Source: Acidimicrobiia bacterium (GTDB lineage Bacteria > Actinomycetota > Acidimicrobiia > Acidimicrobiales > Aldehydirespiratoraceae). From it: DNA of 64,000 bases. The notes under the pieces were generated by a model. That model had not been told where the DNA came from. It searched no databases and saw only the letters and a list, made by a program, of their open reading frames with translations. Position numbers and translations under genes: made by a program. Location of the stretch: positions 1-64,000 of the forward strand of contig JAJEJB010000027.1 in assembly GCA_022828135.1 (NCBI GenBank). Direction: 5' to 3'. Of the stretch, positions 1 to 7,796 are shown in pieces; position 1 is the stretch's first letter; the number at the start of each line of letters is the position of its first letter.

Positions 1-2
1 GG

Positions 3-191
3 GTTGTGGGCGGGTTCATCCGGCGCATACGCATGCTTTCCCAGAAGGACAAGATGCGTTCGAACCGCTGGGAGGACGACCGGGACCTGCCCAGCGGCTG
101 GGGCCGTTACAAGACCCAACCGGTGGGTGCCGAACGGTTGGTGCATCAGCTCTACGCACGCAAGCAGCACTCGCACGAGGGAGGGCGCTGA
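3..191 (+). CDS. hhyS: [NiFe]-hydrogenase small subunit, C-terminal end (partial)
   Basis: The frame enters from outside the left edge and stops 5 nt before the large subunit gene, the normal small-large order. The visible tail is basic and polar (RRIRMLSQKDK, then WEDDRDLPSGWGRYKTQ) and has no cysteine, so the Fe-S ligands must lie upstream. In the holoenzyme this subunit carries electrons from the NiFe site through an iron-sulfur relay. The identification rests on gene order and the tail, not on visible cofactor motifs. The symbol assumes group 1h, which is an inference. Confidence 0.7.
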   Translation, partial: VVGGFIRRIRMLSQKDKMRSNRWEDDRDLPSGWGRYKTQPVGAERLVHQLYARKQHSHEGGR

Positions 192-196
192 GGGTC

Positions 197-2083
197 ATGT
201 GCTTCAAGAACCTCCCCATCGCCGTCGACGCCAGCGGCCGGGCGACGCTCGCCGAAGGGGCGGCGGACCCGTATGCCGTGGCGGTCGCCGAGCCCCGTGA
301 CTACGTCCAGGCTCTCAGCAACGGCAACGGCAGCGCCGAGGTGCCGCCGAGGCTGCGCGAGTGGAGCATCGACCCGGTCACCCGGGTGGCGGGCGCCCTG
401 GCGGTGCACACCGTGCTGGACCTGGAGACCCGCAAGGCCGTCGAGGCCCACTCCATGGCCATGCTGTTCCGCGGCTACGAGGTCATCCTGAAGGGCCGCG
501 ACCCCCGCGACGCCATCGACATCTCCAGCCGGGCCTGCGGGGTGTGCGGCGGCGTGCACTCCACGGTGTCCTCGCTCGGCATCGAGATGGCCTTCGGCAT
601 CCAGCCCCCGCCGCTGGGCGTGTGCGTGCGCAACCTGGGCGAGGTGGCCGAGATGTTCTACGACCACCCGCTGCACCTCGGCCTGCTGGCGGGCCCCGAC
701 TACTCGACGGCGATCGTGTCGGTCACCAATCCCGAGCTGGTCACCCTGGCCGAGAAGACCCCGGCGCCGCACGGCGACGTGCACGGATTCCGCACGATCA
801 AGGACATCATGGACGGGTTGAACCCGCTGGAGGGTTCGATCTACCTCGAGGCGCTGGAGTACACCCGCATCGCCCGGGTGATGTGCACGCTGATGTACGG
901 CAAGTATCCGCACCCCTCCACGCTGGTGCCCGGCGGCGTGTCCACCACCGTCAGCACCACGACGTTCAACGAGTACTACGCCAACCTGGGCAAGATCTTC
1001 GACTACGCCAAGCGCCTGGCCGGGATCTGGGACGACATCTGCGACTTCTTCCTGGAGGCCAACCCGCTGTACGCCGAGGTGGGCCGGCGGCCGATCAACC
1101 TCATCCAGACCGGCATCTGGGACGACCCGACCGTCTACGACGCCACCTACGCCGGCATGGACACCTGGGGCCAGGCCCGCTACTCCGCTCCCGGGATCAT
1201 CTCCGAGGGCGAGCTGATCACCACCCGGCTCACCCAGATCAACATGGGCATCGAGGAGTTCGTGGAGCACTCCTACTACGACGACTGGACCACCAACGGC
1301 AACGGCCATATGCGGTTCCCCACCGACGCGCTGGGCAACCCGCTGTCGCCCTACCACGCCTGGAACAAGGAGACCATCCCCCGCCCGGTGGGCAAGAACT
1401 TCAAGGAGAAGTACTCGTGGGCCACCGCCCCCCGCTGGGACCGCACCTCCATGGAGACCGGCGTCTACGGGCGGATGTGGACCACCGCCATGGCCCAGCA
1501 GTTGCCCGACAACCCCTACATCGAGGCCACCGGCGACGGCCTGCGCATGCTGCTGCCGGCCCACGACCTGCCTGAGACGGAGCTGTTCTGGCGGGTGCCG
1601 GAGAAGTTGAACGCCTTCGAGCGGAACCGGGGCCGGGCCTACGGCGTGGCCTTCACCGCGGCCATCGGGATGATCTGCCTGATGCAGGCCTTCGAGTACT
1701 GGCGCAAGGGCGAGACCGCCGTGTCGACGCCGTTCAAGGTGCCCCGCGACGAGCGGGTGTCCGCCGGTTTCTGGGAGGCCGGACGGGGCTATCTGACCCA
1801 CCACATGCACATGGACAAGGGACGGCTGCTCAACTACCAGATCAACACTCCGTCGACATGGAACGCCTCGCCGCAGGATCCCTTCGGCAATCCCGGGCCC
1901 TACGAGCAGGCCATCATGGGCACCCCGATCCTGGAGAGCGTGTCCGACGACGACATCAAGGGCATCGACATCCTGCGAACCATCCGCAGCTTCGATCCCT
2001 GCATGCCGTGCACCACCCACATGGACACGGGACGGGGGGTCATCACCCGCGAGGTCAACTCGTGCGGGTGCACACTGGAGTGA
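197..2083 (+). CDS. hhyL: [NiFe]-hydrogenase large (catalytic) subunit, probably group 1h
   Basis: This 628-residue subunit holds the NiFe(CN)2CO site that splits H2. The proximal motif RACGVCGGVH gives C114 and C117. The distal motif DPCMPCTTH gives C602 and C605. The 20 residues after H608 form the C-terminal peptide that a maturation endopeptidase would remove, and they contain a further CGC near the end. Length and motif spacing fit the family. The ATG follows a purine-rich stretch (GGGAGGG, with a nearer GAGGG). Assignment to the actinobacterial high-affinity group 1h is inferred from sequence style and from the NifU, protease and TPR neighbours. The gene overlaps the next start (TGATG). 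Confidence 0.95.
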   Translation: MCFKNLPIAVDASGRATLAEGAADPYAVAVAEPRDYVQALSNGNGSAEVPPRLREWSIDPVTRVAGALAVHTVLDLETRKAVEAHSMAMLFRGYEVILKGRDPRDAIDISSRACGVCGGVHSTVSSLGIEMAFGIQPPPLGVCVRNLGEVAEMFYDHPLHLGLLAGPDYSTAIVSVTNPELVTLAEKTPAPHGDVHGFRTIKDIMDGLNPLEGSIYLEALEYTRIARVMCTLMYGKYPHPSTLVPGGVSTTVSTTTFNEYYANLGKIFDYAKRLAGIWDDICDFFLEANPLYAEVGRRPINLIQTGIWDDPTVYDATYAGMDTWGQARYSAPGIISEGELITTRLTQINMGIEEFVEHSYYDDWTTNGNGHMRFPTDALGNPLSPYHAWNKETIPRPVGKNFKEKYSWATAPRWDRTSMETGVYGRMWTTAMAQQLPDNPYIEATGDGLRMLLPAHDLPETELFWRVPEKLNAFERNRGRAYGVAFTAAIGMICLMQAFEYWRKGETAVSTPFKVPRDERVSAGFWEAGRGYLTHHMHMDKGRLLNYQINTPSTWNASPQDPFGNPGPYEQAIMGTPILESVSDDDIKGIDILRTIRSFDPCMPCTTHMDTGRGVITREVNSCGCTLE

Positions 2084-2748
2084 TGCGGGCCGCACAGGAC
2101 GGCACTCCCCACAATCCTCCAACCCCGGCGACACCGCCTCCCGACGACTCCCCCGCGGGCGCCGGCTCAGAGGCGATCCCGGGATCCTTGGACGGGCGCG
2201 ACGAGGTGCTCGACACGCTGCTCGGTCCCGGCGCCCAGGTGAAGCCCGGCCGGGGCGAGGCGCCGCCGGGCTGCACGCTGGTGGGAGGCATCGGCCTGCC
2301 ATGGCTGCGCGACCTGGACTTCGGCACCAACTGGCTGGCCCGGGCTGCAACGCTTGAATGGCCCGAGGGGGTGGTGCTGGAGGATCTGTCGTATGCGGCT
2401 CATCGCGTCATGCACCGCCTGCAGGAACTGCAGCCCGGGCGGGTGGTGCTGCTCGGATGCATGCCCCGAGGCACCGGGCCGCCCGGAACGATCCGGCGCT
2501 ACCCGCTGTCGGAGCTGCCCGAGACCGATCCCACCGAGGTGCACGAGCGTTTGGGCGAGGCGGTGGGCGGCATCGTCGACCTGGACCACACCCTGTCCGT
2601 GTGCCGGCATTGGAACGCGCTCCCTGAAGACACGGTGGTCATCGAGGTGGAGCCGGCTGAGAGCGAGTTCGGCTGGGGCTTCTCGCAGCCGGTCGAGGAC
2701 GCGGTGGAAGAGGTGCTCCACATGGTCCGTCACGAGGTGTCGCGTTGA
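2083..2748 (+). CDS. HybD-fold maturation-protease-like protein, degenerate
   Basis: This 221-residue protein starts inside the stop codon of the large subunit, so it is translationally coupled. Residues 1-60 are a proline- and acid-rich extension. From about residue 65 the order matches hydrogenase maturation endopeptidases: GGIGLPWLRDLDFG takes the place of the usual GN-x-L-xx-DDG-x-G, then VVLLGCMPRGTGPPG, then LDHT (H169) and VIEVEP. The Asp normally found in the middle strand (the LVVVDAV-type segment) is replaced by GCMP near residues 125-128, so one nickel-sensing ligand seems lost. It may be a chaperone or a specialised protease. A canonical protease lies three genes downstream, which makes a non-catalytic role plausible. 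Confidence 0.6.
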   Translation: MRAAQDGTPHNPPTPATPPPDDSPAGAGSEAIPGSLDGRDEVLDTLLGPGAQVKPGRGEAPPGCTLVGGIGLPWLRDLDFGTNWLARAATLEWPEGVVLEDLSYAAHRVMHRLQELQPGRVVLLGCMPRGTGPPGTIRRYPLSELPETDPTEVHERLGEAVGGIVDLDHTLSVCRHWNALPEDTVVIEVEPAESEFGWGFSQPVEDAVEEVLHMVRHEVSR

Positions 2749-2818
2749 GTGAGCCGGCCGCGGCGGTGGGCTGTCTCGGGCTCGGTGATGATGCGATCAC
2801 CGCGCTAGGAACTGGATC

Positions 2819-3391
2819 ATGACCGCGCCCGACGAGCTGGCCTACGCCGACATCCTCGATCGTGCAGCCGAGCTGGCCACCAGCCTGCTGGAGTGCGGCG
2901 ACGAGCGGGTGGCCGCCGACGCCGAGGAGATGCTGGACTGGCTCGACGCCTACCACCGGGAGGGGCTGGGCCGGCTGGTCGAGATGGTGCGCCAGTGGCG
3001 CGGCGAGCTGTTCCTGGAGCAGGCGGCCTTGGACCCGGTCGTGGGCGAGCTGCTGGCCACCTACGGCCTCGGCACCGACACCGACACGGCCGCCGCCGAG
3101 CGGGTCATCCAGCTGGCCCTCGATGAGGTCCGCCCTTACATCCACTCCCATGGCGGCGAGGTGGAGGTGCTTTCCGTGAGCGACGGCGTGGTGCAGCTGC
3201 GGATGCACGGCACCTGCAACGGCTGCACCGCGGCCGACGACACGGTCACTCGCCGTATCGAGGTGTCGTTGCGCGAGCACTGGATCGACTTCAGGCGGGT
3301 CGAGATGGAGGAGCACACCGAGGCTCCCCATCCACCGCCGAACCCGGGCGAGATCTCCACCGGTCTGACGATCGGCCCCCGCCCGTCATGA
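2819..3391 (+). CDS. NifU-type Fe-S scaffold domain protein
   Basis: This 190-residue protein has a helical N-terminal part (about 1-90) and a C-terminal NifU domain (about 93-165) with the motif GTCNGCTAAD, giving the C133/C136 pair that holds a bridging [4Fe-4S] cluster. Position in the operon suggests that it assembles or donates Fe-S clusters for the hydrogenase, or acts as an electron carrier for it. The ATG is preceded by AGGAA at suitable spacing. Its stop overlaps the next start. NifU-like genes are known companions of group 1h hydrogenases. The N-terminal half is not recognised. Confidence 0.85.
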   Translation: MTAPDELAYADILDRAAELATSLLECGDERVAADAEEMLDWLDAYHREGLGRLVEMVRQWRGELFLEQAALDPVVGELLATYGLGTDTDTAAAERVIQLALDEVRPYIHSHGGEVEVLSVSDGVVQLRMHGTCNGCTAADDTVTRRIEVSLREHWIDFRRVEMEEHTEAPHPPPNPGEISTGLTIGPRPS

Positions 3392-3888
3392 CCGCGGCCG
3401 CGGAGATCGGCGTCGGCGATCTCTGCTTCGCCGCCCGGGCCCTGGCCCAGACCCACCCGATGACCGAGGCATCGCACCGCTACCGCCAGGAGTGCCTGGA
3501 ACGGGAGCGGCGGCGCCAGCCCGTCACCGAGCTGGCCGACTGGGCCGCGACCGCGCTACTGGTGGGCTACTGCCTGCGCCGCTCGGAGGAGCAGAGGGTG
3601 CACGACGATCAGCTCGCGGCGGCCCCGGCGGGCGGCGAGATCGACCTTGAGCATGTGATCGCGCTCAGCGAGTCACTGCGGGTGGGCGACCCCGGCAGTG
3701 TCTCGCTGCTGCCCGCGGAAGTGACCGTCGCCGCGCTGGACCAGATCATCGGCACCGAGCTGGACAAGCGGCGCGAGCACCTGCGCGAGCAACTCGACGA
3801 TGCGTCATGGTCCGAGCTCGAGGACTACATCTCCTGGTGGGTGATCCACGGCTACGCCCTGCGCGCCAGCGAGCGCCTGACGCGATGA
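3388..3888 (+). CDS. Hydrogenase-operon protein of unknown function
   Basis: This 166-residue soluble protein begins in an ATGA overlap with the NifU gene and ends in another with the protease gene. It is rich in charged helices (RYRQECLERERRRQ; LDKRREHLREQLDDASWSELEDYISWWV) and has no signal peptide or clear membrane segment. No domain is recognised. Tight coupling on both sides argues that it works with the hydrogenase, perhaps in assembly, but there is no motif to support a specific role. Confidence 0.7.
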   Translation: MTAAAEIGVGDLCFAARALAQTHPMTEASHRYRQECLERERRRQPVTELADWAATALLVGYCLRRSEEQRVHDDQLAAAPAGGEIDLEHVIALSESLRVGDPGSVSLLPAEVTVAALDQIIGTELDKRREHLREQLDDASWSELEDYISWWVIHGYALRASERLTR

Positions 3889-4400
3889 CGCCCGCGCGGG
3901 TGCTGGTGGTCGGCGTGGGCAACGTCCTCCACGGCGACGACGGGTTCGGCGTCGAGGTGGTCAAGCGGCTCGGCGAGCGGCGTCTCCCGCCGGGGGTCAC
4001 CGTGGCCGAGACCGGCATCGGCGGGATCCATCTCGTTCACGAGCTGATGGCGGGTTACGACGCCCTGGTGGTCGTCGACGCGGTGGACCGCGACCGTGCA
4101 CCGGGAACCGTGATGGTGATCGACGCGGAGGTGATCGACGTCGGCGAGCTGCCTGTCGATGAGCGTCACGACATGCTCGCCGACATGCACCTGGCCACCC
4201 CCGAGCGGGCCCTCATGGTGGCCAAGGCGGCCGGCGTGCTCCCGGAGCGAACCATCATCGTCGGCTGCCAGCCCGCGGAGGTCGAGACGCTGGGCATCGG
4301 GCTCACGTCGGCCGTGAACGACGCGGTCGCTCTCGCGGTCGCCGAGATCGAGCGTTGCGTGCACGAACTCGGCCCAGCGGCCGCTGACCCGGTGACATGA
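3885..4400 (+). CDS. Hydrogenase maturation endopeptidase (HyaD/HybD/HycI family)
   Basis: This 171-residue protein has the full family pattern: GVGNVLHGDDGFG (D18/D19), LVVVDAVDRD (D65), DMHLATP (H102) and IIVGCQPAEVETLGIGLT. These acidic residues and the histidine are the expected ligands that sense nickel in the precursor large subunit before its C-terminal peptide is cut. The likely substrate is the large subunit encoded four genes upstream, which still carries its 20-residue tail. The start is set by an ATGA overlap with the preceding stop. Confidence 0.9.
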   Translation: MTPARVLVVGVGNVLHGDDGFGVEVVKRLGERRLPPGVTVAETGIGGIHLVHELMAGYDALVVVDAVDRDRAPGTVMVIDAEVIDVGELPVDERHDMLADMHLATPERALMVAKAAGVLPERTIIVGCQPAEVETLGIGLTSAVNDAVALAVAEIERCVHELGPAAADPVT

Positions 4401-5719
4401 CCGTCGAGGACCTCGAGGCGGCTCTCTCAGCCGTGAGCCTGGCCGGGGCGCCCGACGACTGGGCGCTGGCCGCGTACCGGCTGGCGGTGGCGCGATCGGA
4501 GGCCGCAGGCCGCCCCGAGGACTTCGATCAAGCGCTGGAACTGCTCGACAAGGCCTCTCGCATCCTCACCGCCGATCGGGCGCCCGTCGAGCACGGACGC
4601 ATCCTCACCGCGGCGGCCAACTGCCACCGCGGCGGCGGTCGTGCCCGCACCGCGCTCGATCTGTTCGACCGGGCGGCCGACCTGCTCGCATCAAGAGCAC
4701 CGGTGAACGAGCATGCCGGAGCCCTGATCAACGTAGGCCTGGCCCGCTGCGAGGCCGGGCAGCCGGAGGCCGGGATCGAAACCCTGAACCGCGCCATCGA
4801 CCTGATCATGGCATCGCCCGGGGGATCGGTCTCCGAGAACGGTGACGACCTGGAGGATGATGAGGCGAGCCGGCTGCTCGGCGCCGCCCTCATAAACCGG
4901 GCGCAGGCCAAGCAGGCACTCGGGCAGGACGGGGACCTGGACTCGGCGGTCGACGACTACCAGGCCGCGGTCGCGGCCCTGCCGGCCTCGTCGCTGCAAG
5001 CCGGCATGGCGGCCCATGGGCTCGGTGCCGCCGTCCTCGAACTCTGCCGGCGGGGATCGGCCCGCTGGGGCGCACATGACGCCGTGGGCGCCTTCGAGCA
5101 GTCCCTGAGCGTGCTCGGCCACACCAGCTTCCCGTTCCACCACGCGGTCGCGAGACACAGCCTGGCGCTGGCCTATGAGGCAAGGGGCCAGCCCGGCGAC
5201 CTGGCCCGGGCCCTCAACAGCGCCCATGCCGCCATCGCGGTGTTCGACCCCCGCCTGCACGCGACGCACTGGCGCACGGCCCATGCCACTCTGGCTCGTC
5301 TGGAGGCCGAGTTGGACCGGGGAGACCCCGGAACCAACCGCGCCGGCCATGTGGCCCGGCTGCTGGCGGCCACCGCCGAGACGGAGCGTGAGCAGCTGCT
5401 GCGAGACCGGCTACTGCGGGCTGCATCGTTGCCGCCGACCGGCATGGGCGCCGATCTGGACTCCCTGATCGGCTCGCTGGCGGATCTGGACCTCGACGGC
5501 TACCGGCGGGTGCTCCGGTCCTTGATCGGTGTGCTCATGGAACTGCCCGACCGGTTGCTGGAGACGGCCTGCGCGACCGTGTGCCAGGTCCACACCGAGC
5601 ACGACTCGACCGAGGTCCTGGATGAGACGCTCGACAGCGTCATCAGCGACCGGCTCTTCGGGCCGCAGCGGGTGAGAGTCCGTGACCTGCTGGAGGCCAA
5701 CGGGTGGGTGCGCCCATGA
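4397..5719 (+). CDS. TPR-repeat protein of the hydrogenase operon
   Basis: This 440-residue protein is made mostly of paired helices with TPR character, for example GRILTAAANCHRGGGRARTALDLFDRAADLL and GALINVGLARCEAGQPEAGIETLNRAID, covering about residues 20-310. The C-terminal 90 residues (around LDGYRRVLRSLIGVLMELP) form a separate helical segment. There is no signal peptide or membrane helix, so it is cytoplasmic. It overlaps both neighbours by 4 bp. TPR proteins act as docking platforms, so a role in gathering maturation factors or subunits is a reasonable inference. The partner is unknown. Confidence 0.75.
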   Translation: MTVEDLEAALSAVSLAGAPDDWALAAYRLAVARSEAAGRPEDFDQALELLDKASRILTADRAPVEHGRILTAAANCHRGGGRARTALDLFDRAADLLASRAPVNEHAGALINVGLARCEAGQPEAGIETLNRAIDLIMASPGGSVSENGDDLEDDEASRLLGAALINRAQAKQALGQDGDLDSAVDDYQAAVAALPASSLQAGMAAHGLGAAVLELCRRGSARWGAHDAVGAFEQSLSVLGHTSFPFHHAVARHSLALAYEARGQPGDLARALNSAHAAIAVFDPRLHATHWRTAHATLARLEAELDRGDPGTNRAGHVARLLAATAETEREQLLRDRLLRAASLPPTGMGADLDSLIGSLADLDLDGYRRVLRSLIGVLMELPDRLLETACATVCQVHTEHDSTEVLDETLDSVISDRLFGPQRVRVRDLLEANGWVRP

Positions 5720-6153
5720 CCGAACACCTCGATGCGGCGCGGGGGCGTGCCGCCGAGTTCATTCATGCGATCGTCTGGGCCGAGCACACCAAGCTGTGGG
5801 ACCTGCTCAGCGATGACGGGCGAGCCACGGCCCTGTCGGTGGCGGTGCGCAACGGCCTCGACCGCGTCGTCGCCGGCCGGATACGCGACGACCTCGCCAA
5901 CCCGGTCGAGCGGGAACGGTTCCTGCAACAGCTGGTCGTAGGCCTTCGCCGCGACCTTCGCAGCGTCGAACTGACGGCGCTCACCATCGGAGAGGGCAGC
6001 TGGGGCGACGACAGCGCCGTCACGGTCGAACTCCAGACGCCGTCCCAGCTGCCCGGCATCGATGCCTGGCCCGCGGGCCAGCTCGTCCTCAGCCGCGACC
6101 CTGACCGCGGCTGGTTGATCGACCGTCTGGATCCCAGGCTGGCCGGGCCATGA
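5716..6153 (+). CDS. Hydrogenase-operon protein of unknown function
   Basis: This 145-residue protein has its start set by an ATGA overlap with the TPR gene; an in-frame GTG 12 nt upstream is the alternative. The N-terminal half is helical (GRAAEFIHAIVWAEHTKLWDLLSDDGRATALSVA). The C-terminal half looks like beta strands (SVELTALTIGEGSWGDDSAVTVELQTP, then GQLVLSRDPDRGWLIDRL). The layout, a helix followed by a curved sheet with a conserved-looking Trp, resembles small NTF2-like or lumazine-binding folds, but that is only an impression. No catalytic motif is seen. Confidence 0.65.
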   Translation: MTEHLDAARGRAAEFIHAIVWAEHTKLWDLLSDDGRATALSVAVRNGLDRVVAGRIRDDLANPVERERFLQQLVVGLRRDLRSVELTALTIGEGSWGDDSAVTVELQTPSQLPGIDAWPAGQLVLSRDPDRGWLIDRLDPRLAGP

Positions 6154-6842
6154 CGCCGCCCACGAGGACGGCGGCGGTAGCGCTGTCCGTGGATGCACTC
6201 CTGCACCAGTGGGCCCGCCAGTCGGCGGCACCCGCGGGCGCGGCGGTCGTGGCCGACACAGAGATCGCAGCCCGATGTCGCGGCGGCATCGAATGGCGCA
6301 CCCGCGATGCCGTCGCGGTGAGCGTGCTCGCCCGGCCGGAGGTGCTCGAACCGTCCGCGGTCGATGTGGGCTGGGCTGCGGCCAGCCTGGCCGCAGCCAG
6401 AGCGCTCGATGCCTGTTGCGGCGGTCGACGTTGGTGCCTGTGGCCCGATCTGATCGCGTGCGAGCCCGACGACGACCTCGCGGTGGCCGTCAGCTTCGCC
6501 TGCACGCTGGGCCCGGGCCGGGTCGACCTCGCCGCGCTCACGGTACGGGTCGGGCCGGTGTTTGCGCCCGAGGAGCGCATCCGGATCACGGACGCGCTCC
6601 TTCTGCACCTGCGGAGCCTCGCGACCGGGCTCGACGACCCGGCGTCCGTCCTCGACGCCTACCGCGACCGCTGCGCCACCCTGGGCCAGGCGATCGAGGT
6701 ACAGATGCTGCCCCACGGCGCGATGCGGGGCCTGGCGGAGGACATCGACGATTCCGGGCGGCTCGTGCTGGCCTCTCCGACCGGCCTGCGGGAGCGGATC
6801 GCAGTCTCGTCGCTCAACAACGTGACGCTCCTGGAGGAGTGA
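6150..6842 (+). CDS. Biotin-protein-ligase-like protein lacking the catalytic lysine
   Basis: This 230-residue last gene of the hydrogenase operon is coupled by ATGA. The order of segments follows BirA/LplA-type ligases: VVADTEIAARCRGGIEW (33-49) sits where BirA has its GRGR-x-G-x-x-W loop, LWPDLI (97-102) where BirA has KWPND, and a C-terminal segment from about 175 (CATLGQAIEV) resembles the BPL C-terminal SH3-like domain. The glycine-arginine loop is degenerate and the lysine before WP is Leu. I see no lysine anywhere in the protein. It is therefore unlikely to adenylate biotin or lipoate and may be a binding or assembly factor. The homology is by eye only. Confidence 0.55.
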   Translation: MTPPTRTAAVALSVDALLHQWARQSAAPAGAAVVADTEIAARCRGGIEWRTRDAVAVSVLARPEVLEPSAVDVGWAAASLAAARALDACCGGRRWCLWPDLIACEPDDDLAVAVSFACTLGPGRVDLAALTVRVGPVFAPEERIRITDALLLHLRSLATGLDDPASVLDAYRDRCATLGQAIEVQMLPHGAMRGLAEDIDDSGRLVLASPTGLRERIAVSSLNNVTLLEE

Positions 6843-6892
6843 GTAGCTCCATGGGCGGGCCACCCTCGAGCATCGCGGCGAAGAGGGCGGCG

Positions 6893-7750
6893 TCAGGTTG
6901 CGGTTGAGAACAGGATGATGGCGGCCGCTCCGAGGGCCGCACCGACCCACTGCCAGCGGCGCACCGCCTCGTGGTAGACCCGCCAGGCCAGGGTCATGGT
7001 GGTGACCGGTGCGAAGCCGAGCATGGCGGCCACGACCGCGACGTTGCCCCGCTGGAAGGCGATGACAGTGGCGATGACCGCTCCGATGTCGATCAGGCCG
7101 ACCAGTAGGCCGAAGCGGCGCACATCCGACGACAGCGGGGCCATCAGCCGGAACGGCCGGGTGATCAGCGGGATGATGCCAACTGCGCCCAACTGGGTGA
7201 TGAAGGCGGGCATCGCCCCGGCGCCAGGGCTGATCTGAGCGAAGGCGAGGCTGAGGCAGCCCAGCAACCCGCCCACACTGCAGCCCAGAAGCAGGGCCTC
7301 TCCCGACCAGAGCCTCCTGTTGGTCGGGAGCTTGCCGTCGCTGGCGATGAGCAGCACGGCCGGCATGGCCAGCGCTACCCCGGCCAACTCCGCCCCGCCC
7401 AGGGCGTCGCCGGTCAGCGGGCCCACCACCGCGGGGATCACCAGCGACACCAGGCTGAAGGTCGGGGCGACCACCGCCATGGGGCCCCGCTCCATGGAGA
7501 AGTACAGCAACGGCCGCACCGTCGCCGCGAACACCAGCGCCACCAGCGTCCAGTAGAAGTCGATGCGACCGAAGTCGGACGGGGGGAACACCAGCACGAA
7601 CAATCCGGCCACGGCGGCCCCGACGCACGACGCCACCCAGGCGATCGCCACCACCGCGCCGCGGTGGTCGATCCGGCGGCCGCCGACGCCGCCGAAGAAG
7701 TCGCCCACCCCGAGCAGCGCTGCAGCCAGTCCCCCGAGAAATACAGGCAA
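6893..7750 (-). CDS. EamA/DMT-family membrane transporter
   Basis: This 285-residue protein has about ten hydrophobic helices in two similar halves, the usual 5+5 layout of drug/metabolite transporters (first helix GGLAAALLGVGDFFGG, last helix VGAALGAAAIILFS). The start codon is TTG. It diverges from the hydantoinase gene with 46 bp between them and converges on the hydrogenase operon. The substrate cannot be told; proximity to HyuA/HyuB could mean export or import of a related amino acid. Confidence 0.8.
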   Translation of the reverse strand: MPVFLGGLAAALLGVGDFFGGVGGRRIDHRGAVVAIAWVASCVGAAVAGLFVLVFPPSDFGRIDFYWTLVALVFAATVRPLLYFSMERGPMAVVAPTFSLVSLVIPAVVGPLTGDALGGAELAGVALAMPAVLLIASDGKLPTNRRLWSGEALLLGCSVGGLLGCLSLAFAQISPGAGAMPAFITQLGAVGIIPLITRPFRLMAPLSSDVRRFGLLVGLIDIGAVIATVIAFQRGNVAVVAAMLGFAPVTTMTLAWRVYHEAVRRWQWVGAALGAAAIILFSTAT

Positions 7751-7796
7751 GCGCTCAGGCTAACCCCCGCCAGGGGCCCCTGGGCCGCCGTACTCT

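Noticed and set aside
152..2350. Long open frame antisense to the hydrogenase large subunit
   Set aside because: It is a product of high GC in the third codon position of the real gene. It is made of Gly/Val/His/Arg low-complexity sequence with no motif.
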